From Bacteroidota bacterium (lineage in GTDB: Bacteria; Bacteroidota; Bacteroidia; Chitinophagales; Chitinophagaceae): a DNA stretch of 64,000 nt. The notes beneath the pieces were generated by a model, which did no database searches, was not told the origin of the DNA, and saw only the letters and a list, made by a program, of their open reading frames with translations. How positions within the stretch are numbered: position 1 is the stretch's first letter; each line of letters begins with the position of its first letter. The stretch is from assembly GCA_947452905.1 (NCBI GenBank), contig CANGEP010000004.1, positions 62,001 through 126,000 of the forward strand. Direction: 5' to 3'. This document shows, piece after piece, positions 58,900 to 64,000 of this stretch. The translations under genes were made by a program, and so were the position numbers.

Positions 58900-60081
58900 T
58901 TGTCCACTCCATTTCAAATAGCTAAAAAAATAAGCTTTCAAAAACAAAAAAGTGATACACGCTTTATTGTAAGATTGTCCATTGGCGCTACAGCTATCAG
59001 TGTAGCAGCTATTATTTTAACTTTATCTATAGTAAATGGGTTCCAACAAAGTATTTCTCAAAAAGTATATAATTTTTGGGGCCATGTAAGAATTGCGTCC
59101 GTAAGCGGTGCACCTTTGAATGACAGCGCCTCATTTTTTTTTAATTTACCCTATATACAAAAAGCAACCCCTTTCATCCATCAGTCGATGGTAATTGCCT
59201 ACGGACAAGATATTGAAGGGGTAGTAGCAAGAGGTATTCCTTCTTCCACTGAAATCCCTTTTTTAGTAAAAGGCAAAGGACTTAACGAAGCAAACTCCGA
59301 CTCCCTCATTCATAAAATAATTATTTCAGAGGCCTTAGCTAGTAAACTTAAAATACCCTTAGATAGCACCATAAAATTATATGCATTAACCGGTTCCGAT
59401 CTTAGACAACGAAAAATGAAAGTAGTGGGGTTTTATCATTCTGGTATAGAAGAGTATGATCGTCAATTTGTAATGATAGATATACATCAATTACAAAATT
59501 TTCAGGCAAACAAAAATAATATCGAAGGGTATTCTCTTTATGTAAAAGACCTGAATCGAATTGAACAAGCCAACAATGAATTACAAAAGACAATCCCTAA
59601 AAATTGGGTAGCTACTAAAATCGTAGACTACTATCCTCAAATATTTGACTGGATTGGTGTACAAACTATTAATCGAAATGTTACCATCACTATTCTTTTA
59701 ATTATTGCCATAGTTAATTTAATTACTTGCTTACTAATTCTTATGTTAGAAAGAGTACATATGATTGGAACATTAACCGCTATGGGTGCAAATCACAATT
59801 TTATTCGAAAAATATTTTTGTTCCAAGCAAGCTTTATTACTTGGATAGGAATTGGATTAGGTTTGTTAATAGGTCTTGGACTAAGTTGGTTGCAAATGAA
59901 AACAGATTTTATTACCCTCAATGAGTCGGCCTATTTTATAAAGGTTTTGCCTATTCAAATAAACCCCATACAAATTTTATACTTAATCATTGGAACTGCC
60001 TTTACAAGCTATTTCTCATTTTTGATTCCTACACTATGGATTCAACATATTTCTCCTGCCAAGGCTATTAGATTTGACTAA
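58900..60081 (+). CDS. FtsX-like ABC transporter permease (LolC/LolE/MacB type)
   Basis: A 393-residue inner-membrane protein. One transmembrane helix at about residues 24-45 (SIGATAISVAAIILTLSIVN) is followed by a periplasmic MacB-type domain (VRIASVSGAPLNDSASFFF to about 240) and three helices at the end (ITILLIIAIVNLITCLLILM; ASFITWIGIGLGLLIGLGLS; LYLIIGTAFTSYFSFLIPTL), with the cytosolic loop MLERVHMIGTLTAMGANHNF between. The start is TTG at 58900; no ATG in the correct frame precedes the first helix. No ATPase gene is adjacent; it may use a LolD/MacB-like protein encoded elsewhere. It converges with trmH with a 2-base gap. Confidence 0.87.
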   Translation: MSTPFQIAKKISFQKQKSDTRFIVRLSIGATAISVAAIILTLSIVNGFQQSISQKVYNFWGHVRIASVSGAPLNDSASFFFNLPYIQKATPFIHQSMVIAYGQDIEGVVARGIPSSTEIPFLVKGKGLNEANSDSLIHKIIISEALASKLKIPLDSTIKLYALTGSDLRQRKMKVVGFYHSGIEEYDRQFVMIDIHQLQNFQANKNNIEGYSLYVKDLNRIEQANNELQKTIPKNWVATKIVDYYPQIFDWIGVQTINRNVTITILLIIAIVNLITCLLILMLERVHMIGTLTAMGANHNFIRKIFLFQASFITWIGIGLGLLIGLGLSWLQMKTDFITLNESAYFIKVLPIQINPIQILYLIIGTAFTSYFSFLIPTLWIQHISPAKAIRFD

Positions 60082-60083
60082 TT

Positions 60084-60800
60084 TCAAAAGCGCGACATCA
60101 GTATACCCGCCGCTACTGCCGCATTTAAAGATTCAGCAGCACCTAGTTTTGGAATGGAGATTGGATGGGTAATAAAATTTTTACTGGGCGCTCGAATACC
60201 TTTTGATTCATTACCGATAATTAAAAAACCTTTTTTTTGTAGGTTGGTATCATACACAGAAACGCCTTCTAATAAGGCGCCATAAATAGGCAATTTAGTA
60301 GTAGATAATATCGAATCTATATCCATGTTTTGCATTTGAATTCTAAAGCAACTTCCCATTGTACTTTGAATCAATTTAGGATGGTAACCATTTACCGTAT
60401 CCTCTGTTGCAATTATTTGTTTAATGCCAAACCAATCAGCAGTGCGAATTATGGTGCCTACATTTCCAGGGTCTTGCAATCCATCGAGAACAATGGTTAA
60501 CTGGTTTTCATAATGATGGATACTGGAAGGCATTTTTTGGACTAAGGCCAATACCTGATTGGGGGTTTGAAGATGGCTTAATCTTTCCAACATAATTTCA
60601 TCCACCTCCTCAATTTCAATACCACTGGTGTTATTTTGCTCCAGCCATGAATTAAGTGCATACAGCTTTTGAATGGGCCAATGAGCAGCAATTGCCTCGG
60701 CAACCATCTTAGGACCTTCGACTATAAATACAGATTCTTTCTCCCATTGTTTTTTATGGGCAAAAGATTGAATATATTTGAGCTCATTCTTACTAATCAT
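60084..60800 (-). CDS. TrmH/SpoU family RNA 2'-O-methyltransferase
   Basis: A 238-residue SPOUT methyltransferase. The N-terminal RNA-binding domain (SVFIVEGPKMVAEAIAAHWP) is followed by the trefoil-knot domain with VLDGLQDPGNVGTIIRTADW, IATEDTVNGYHPKLIQSTMG, GFLIIGNESKGIR and IPKLGAAESLNAAVAAGI. The target could be rRNA (RlmB-like) or tRNA. The ATG at 60800 (MISKNELKYIQ) is the family-like start; an extended frame to 60914 runs antisense into tamL. Only four bases separate it from the tamL ATG, so its promoter must lie within tamL codons. Confidence 0.9.
   Translation of the reverse strand: MISKNELKYIQSFAHKKQWEKESVFIVEGPKMVAEAIAAHWPIQKLYALNSWLEQNNTSGIEIEEVDEIMLERLSHLQTPNQVLALVQKMPSSIHHYENQLTIVLDGLQDPGNVGTIIRTADWFGIKQIIATEDTVNGYHPKLIQSTMGSCFRIQMQNMDIDSILSTTKLPIYGALLEGVSVYDTNLQKKGFLIIGNESKGIRAPSKNFITHPISIPKLGAAESLNAAVAAGILMSRF
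60773..60780 (+). promoter_or_regulatory. Promoter -7 element of tamL (TATATTTG), inside the trmH coding region
   Basis: TATATTTG is a full TAnnTTTG match on the plus strand, 24 nt before ATG 60805. It overlaps the first codons of the divergent methyltransferase gene (which starts at 60800). Confidence 0.55.
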
Positions 60801-60804
60801 ATAC

Positions 60805-63186
60805 ATGCAATTACGGAAGCTTAAAAATATTAGTTTCTTTTCAGGTTTTAGTTTACTTGGACTACTATTTTTTATAGCAGGCTGTGTAGATTTTAAAAAA
60901 GCTACTGTCCACAACTACCCCAAAGAACAAGAGTTTGTTTTCGAGAACAAGATAGTCATAAATGATCCCTTAACGAAAAAAACAGCTTCCGAACTGGTTA
61001 TGAACCTAAGTAACTATTGGGATGATAGTTTAAAAGCAAAACATATTCGTCAATTTGGGTTTTTTTATACTTTAATTCAACCCATACTTTACCAACCAGA
61101 CCGTATGGAGAGGTCTGTTTTATATATGCGTAATTATCTCTCCTCTCAAGGCTATCATCATCCTGAGCTTACGCCTATTGCAAAGACGGATACTATCAAT
61201 AATGAATACAGGGTTAAACTAACTATGCAAATTGACTTGCGCAAAAAAACTCTTTTTGATACTGTTACCTATGCATTGGGTGATACCTCTTTACAATCCA
61301 TTGCACTTGAAAATCAACAATATGCTTATGTAAAAAAAGGTTCCCCTTTTTCTAATGATGCCATCAATAATGAATTAGATCGATTGGTGGAATTATTCAG
61401 GGCCAATGGATACTATTATTTTACTAAAGAGAAAATATTTGCAGAAGTAGATACGCTCAATCAGGAACTTTTGCAATTAAATCTTGACCCTTTAGCGCAA
61501 ATTAATCAAGTGCAAAATGCACAACATAAAGAAGCAGAAAATCCAAGTTGGAAAATAAGCTTTCAACTAAGAAATACGGATTCAAAAACAAAAAAGGCTT
61601 ATCCAATTGGTGAACAAATTTTTTACAGCGACTTAACCCTTTCTGATAACCCTGACAGTATCTTAATCAGTGGCCTATCAAATGCTATTCAATCATCAAA
61701 TACCATTTTACAATTTAAGCAGCCAAAATTTAGCCCAGTATTATTTGAAGAACAAGCCATACTTGCCAAAGGATCCCCTTTCAATGAAAAACTTTTTTAT
61801 CAAACCTTGAATAATTTTAGCGCATTAGGTGCATGGCAACAAGTAGATGGTCGTACTACCATTCACAATGATAGTGTGTATTTGCATTATTTTTTAGTGC
61901 CTGCACTTCGAAAAAGTATTAGCTTAGATTTGGAAGGCAGCAGAAACACCGCCCAAATTGGAGCTGGTAATTTACTGGGATTATCCACCAGCCTCACCTA
62001 TAGAGATAGAAACGTACAAAAAAAATCCATCCCTTCGATTACTAGTTTTAGAACAGGTATCGAATTAAATTTAAACAACAATAGTCAAAATTTAACCCAG
62101 ACTTTCTTATTAAATATTGGTCATACCTACAGCTTTCCTAAATTAATTTTACCTTTTAGCAAAAACCAAGTATCTGCAGGCAATAGTCAAAAAACAAACT
62201 TTACTTTAAATGGTTCTTATATAGATAGATTAAACTATTATCAATTAAAATCATTTACTACTAACTGGGGCTATGAGTGGAAAAAAAATAAAAATGGCAG
62301 TGAAAATATAATCTCTTACAAACCCGTTAATATTGAGTTATACCAATTAACAAAATTTGCGAAACTAGACAGTTTACTTTTGTTAAACCCTTTCTTACGA
62401 TCCTCTTTTAATGATGGCAATGTGGTGGGACAAACTTTAAATTTTATACATACCGGACCTGCTCCTAAAAAAAATAATCAACAAGACTACTTTAGAATTG
62501 GTATGGAAGAATCGGGTGGCTTGATTGGATTAATCCCCTCTGTTCGAGATCATGTATACCGATTTATTAAATTAGAAACAGAATGGAGAAAATTAATCAG
62601 ATTTGAAAATAACGAATTCGCCTGGCGAATGATGGGAGGATGGGGGAATAATTATAGTGACAATACCTTACTTGGAGGTCAGCTTCCCTTTTTTAAACAA
62701 TTTACTGCTGGCGGACCTTATAGTATGAGAGCATGGGGGCTTCGTCAATTAGGATTAGGCAGTTCTCGATTTTATGATACCAGTAGTAAGTCACAAAATT
62801 TTGATCGTTTCGGTGATTTGCAATTGGAAGCCAATCTGGAATATCGCTTTACACTTTTTCAAATTGGCTCCTATAAAATTGGTTCTGCCTTGTTTACAGA
62901 TATGGGTAATATTTGGAACACAAGAGATACCAAGCAAGATATTAATGCAGGATTTAAATTGGATAGATTATACAAAGATTTAGCCATTGCAGTGGGCACA
63001 GGCATTAGAGTTGATTTTAATTATTTTTTAATTAGAATTGATTACGCCATGAAAATGAAAGATCCTACCAGGACGTATAATAATGGATGGCTAGACTTCC
63101 ATAATTTTAAATGGACTGAATCAAAAGCCAATGGCTTAAATGTAAATAATTATGCTTGGCAATTTGGTATTGGACTACCCTTCTAA
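60805..63186 (+). CDS. tamL: TamL: lipoprotein BamA/TamA-family outer-membrane protein
   Basis: A 793-residue Omp85 protein. The N-terminus (MQLRKLKNISFFSGFSLLGL, then LFFIAGC) ends in a lipobox with the acylated cysteine at residue 27, unlike BamA. POTRA-type domains lie between about 70 and 330. A 16-stranded barrel follows (from SISLDLEGSRNTAQIGAGNL), with the VRF/FIGFGGPYSMRAW-like conserved element seen as GGPYSMRAWGLRQLG and the C-terminal strand NYAWQFGIGLPF. A lipid-anchored TamA homologue of this kind is known in Bacteroidota as TamL and acts with TamB; no tamB is in this window. Its 3' end overlaps truB by 12 bases. Confidence 0.85.
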   Translation: MQLRKLKNISFFSGFSLLGLLFFIAGCVDFKKATVHNYPKEQEFVFENKIVINDPLTKKTASELVMNLSNYWDDSLKAKHIRQFGFFYTLIQPILYQPDRMERSVLYMRNYLSSQGYHHPELTPIAKTDTINNEYRVKLTMQIDLRKKTLFDTVTYALGDTSLQSIALENQQYAYVKKGSPFSNDAINNELDRLVELFRANGYYYFTKEKIFAEVDTLNQELLQLNLDPLAQINQVQNAQHKEAENPSWKISFQLRNTDSKTKKAYPIGEQIFYSDLTLSDNPDSILISGLSNAIQSSNTILQFKQPKFSPVLFEEQAILAKGSPFNEKLFYQTLNNFSALGAWQQVDGRTTIHNDSVYLHYFLVPALRKSISLDLEGSRNTAQIGAGNLLGLSTSLTYRDRNVQKKSIPSITSFRTGIELNLNNNSQNLTQTFLLNIGHTYSFPKLILPFSKNQVSAGNSQKTNFTLNGSYIDRLNYYQLKSFTTNWGYEWKKNKNGSENIISYKPVNIELYQLTKFAKLDSLLLLNPFLRSSFNDGNVVGQTLNFIHTGPAPKKNNQQDYFRIGMEESGGLIGLIPSVRDHVYRFIKLETEWRKLIRFENNEFAWRMMGGWGNNYSDNTLLGGQLPFFKQFTAGGPYSMRAWGLRQLGLGSSRFYDTSSKSQNFDRFGDLQLEANLEYRFTLFQIGSYKIGSALFTDMGNIWNTRDTKQDINAGFKLDRLYKDLAIAVGTGIRVDFNYFLIRIDYAMKMKDPTRTYNNGWLDFHNFKWTESKANGLNVNNYAWQFGIGLPF

Positions 63187-63885
63187 TAAAGCTTGAATTT
63201 GTTTTTCCAAATCCTCCCATTGCAATGCTTCTGTAACTGAGAATTTTCCAATTTTTGTTCTTCTGAGTGCGCTCATATATGCACCCACTCCTAGTGTATC
63301 ACCAAAATCTTTTACCAAAGATCTAATATAAGTGCCAGTTGAACACACTACCCTAAAGTGAACATTGGGCAATTCAATTTTTGTTATTTCAAATTCAGAT
63401 ATGGTTATTTTACGGGGATCCACTTTTACTTCGATTCCTTTTCTTGCCGACTCGTATAATCTTTTACCATCTTTTTTGATAGCAGAATGTTGCGGTGGCA
63501 TTTGTAAAATTTCACCTATAAACGTTTTTGTAGCATCTATAATATTTTGTGCAGTGATATGCTGAATAGAAACAAAATTTTCGGGATCGGATTCTAAATC
63601 ATAAGTAGGCGTGGTAGCCCCTAATACTAAGCTACCTTGATACTCTTTTTCCATTCCCATATATTCATTTATTTGTTTGGTAAATTTACCAGTACAAATA
63701 ATTAATAATCCGGTAGCCAATGGATCGAGTGTGCCTGCGTGTCCTACCTTGGTAACTTTAGTAAGCCAACGTACTTTTTGTACCATATTAAATGAAGTCC
63801 AACCAATAGGCTTATCTATTAATAGCATCTTGCCCTCTAAATAAGGAGTAAGGACAGTTGGAATTGGTTTTTGTTTTAGTCCCAT
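63175..63885 (-). CDS. truB: tRNA pseudouridine-55 synthase TruB
   Basis: A 236-residue pseudouridine synthase that modifies U55 in the T loop. LLIDKPIGWTSFNMVQKVRW, the catalytic HAGTLDPLATGLLIICTGK with the active-site aspartate, MPPQHSAIKKDGKRLYESAR and CSTGTYIRSLVKDFGDTLG, all in family order. ATG 63885 (MGLKQKPIPT) is chosen; the frame extends to 63954 only by running through the stop region of the upstream proS gene. It overlaps the convergent tamL by 12 bases and follows proS at 11 bases. Confidence 0.93.
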   Translation of the reverse strand: MGLKQKPIPTVLTPYLEGKMLLIDKPIGWTSFNMVQKVRWLTKVTKVGHAGTLDPLATGLLIICTGKFTKQINEYMGMEKEYQGSLVLGATTPTYDLESDPENFVSIQHITAQNIIDATKTFIGEILQMPPQHSAIKKDGKRLYESARKGIEVKVDPRKITISEFEITKIELPNVHFRVVCSTGTYIRSLVKDFGDTLGVGAYMSALRRTKIGKFSVTEALQWEDLEKQIQALLEG

Positions 63886-63896
63886 GAAGCTAAAGG

Positions 63897-64000
63897 CTAG
63901 TAGGCTCTTGCAAATAATACTCTTTGAGTAGAAGGATTGCCTGTTAAAATACAAGCACCTGCTTCTTGTGTATTATCTAAAGGAATACAACGTATGGTTG
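63897..64000 (-). CDS. proS: Prolyl-tRNA synthetase, C-terminal fragment (gene continues beyond the window)
   Basis: The last 33 codons are readable on the minus strand, ending with a TAG at 63899-63897. The peptide ends TIRCIPLDNTQEAGACILTG followed by NPSTQRVLFARAY. The combination of IRCIP near the end with the cysteine-containing TG-x-PS and VLFA(R/K)AY terminus is that of the archaeal/eukaryotic-type ProRS C-terminal domain. The 5' part lies outside. Short length limits certainty. Confidence 0.8.
   Translation of the reverse strand, partial: TIRCIPLDNTQEAGACILTGNPSTQRVLFARAY

Overview
The window looks like one chromosomal stretch of a low-GC member of the Bacteroidota, most like the Chitinophagaceae (for example Sediminibacterium-type genomes). 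The evidence is a set of lineage-typical genes: DUF2723, DUF4954, DUF5683, a type IX secretion plug protein, a lipoprotein TamA homologue (TamL), an OMP_b-brl_3 receptor, a TlpA protein with a DUF4369-like domain and an UpxY-type NusG paralogue. Start codons have almost no Shine-Dalgarno sequences, and the promoter motif TAnnTTTG recurs upstream of genes. I see no insertion sequence, prophage or CRISPR array, and no gene-free stretch longer than 300 bases.

Layout. 1-7.4 kb: a DUF2723 membrane protein (cut by the left edge), mtaB, an orphan NusG/UpxY paralogue downstream of a Prc-type protease, tRNA-His and a small membrane protein. 7.5-16.7 kb: a stand-alone TonB-type receptor, pcm, a phosphohexomutase, a membrane Fe-S protein with a CCG-domain partner and two small proteins, and a TlpA-like thioredoxin. 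16.7-32.3 kb, all on the minus strand: a 15.5-kb histidine plus tryptophan biosynthesis block. 32.3-47.1 kb: GH16 glucanase, lactonase, SET-domain protein, mgtE, glmS-alkB-yjbR, DEAD helicase, exported amidase, DUF4954, porin and membrane metallophosphoesterase. 47.2-52.3 kb: parA-parB-DUF5683-dapB-rrf2-omp-kdsA. 52.3-64 kb: pspC, aconitase, oxidoreductase, AlkD glycosylase, transaldolase, SRP RNA, T9SS plug, FtsX-type permease, TrmH methyltransferase, TamL, truB and the 3' end of proS.

The main observation is the amino-acid block. In transcription order it reads hisL(leader)-hisG-hisD-hisC-[PQQ sugar dehydrogenase-cytochrome c]-hisB-trpL(leader)-trpE-G-D-C-F-B-A-hisH-A-F-IE. A complete trp operon with its own promoter and attenuator sits inside the his gene series, between hisB and hisH. 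Two short leader peptides are readable: MKLNNHIHHHHLLSKG upstream of hisG and MKTINNFWWWHTNSVGVL upstream of trpE. Each is followed by an intrinsic terminator and by a competing antiterminator segment. In both, that segment begins exactly 12 nt after the last His or Trp codon, and in both the leader ATG lies only 4-7 nt after a promoter -7 element, so the leaders appear to be translated from (nearly) leaderless mRNAs. No clear promoter separates trpA from hisH, so hisHAFIE should be controlled by the trp attenuator while hisGDCB is controlled by the his attenuator.

Several starts were moved to internal ATGs because a promoter -7 element, a tRNA or a neighbouring gene occupies the longer reading frame (mtaB, prc, parA, aconitase, hisH, lactonase, transaldolase, trmH, tamL, truB and others). 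All function calls rest on reading motifs by eye; no database search was run.
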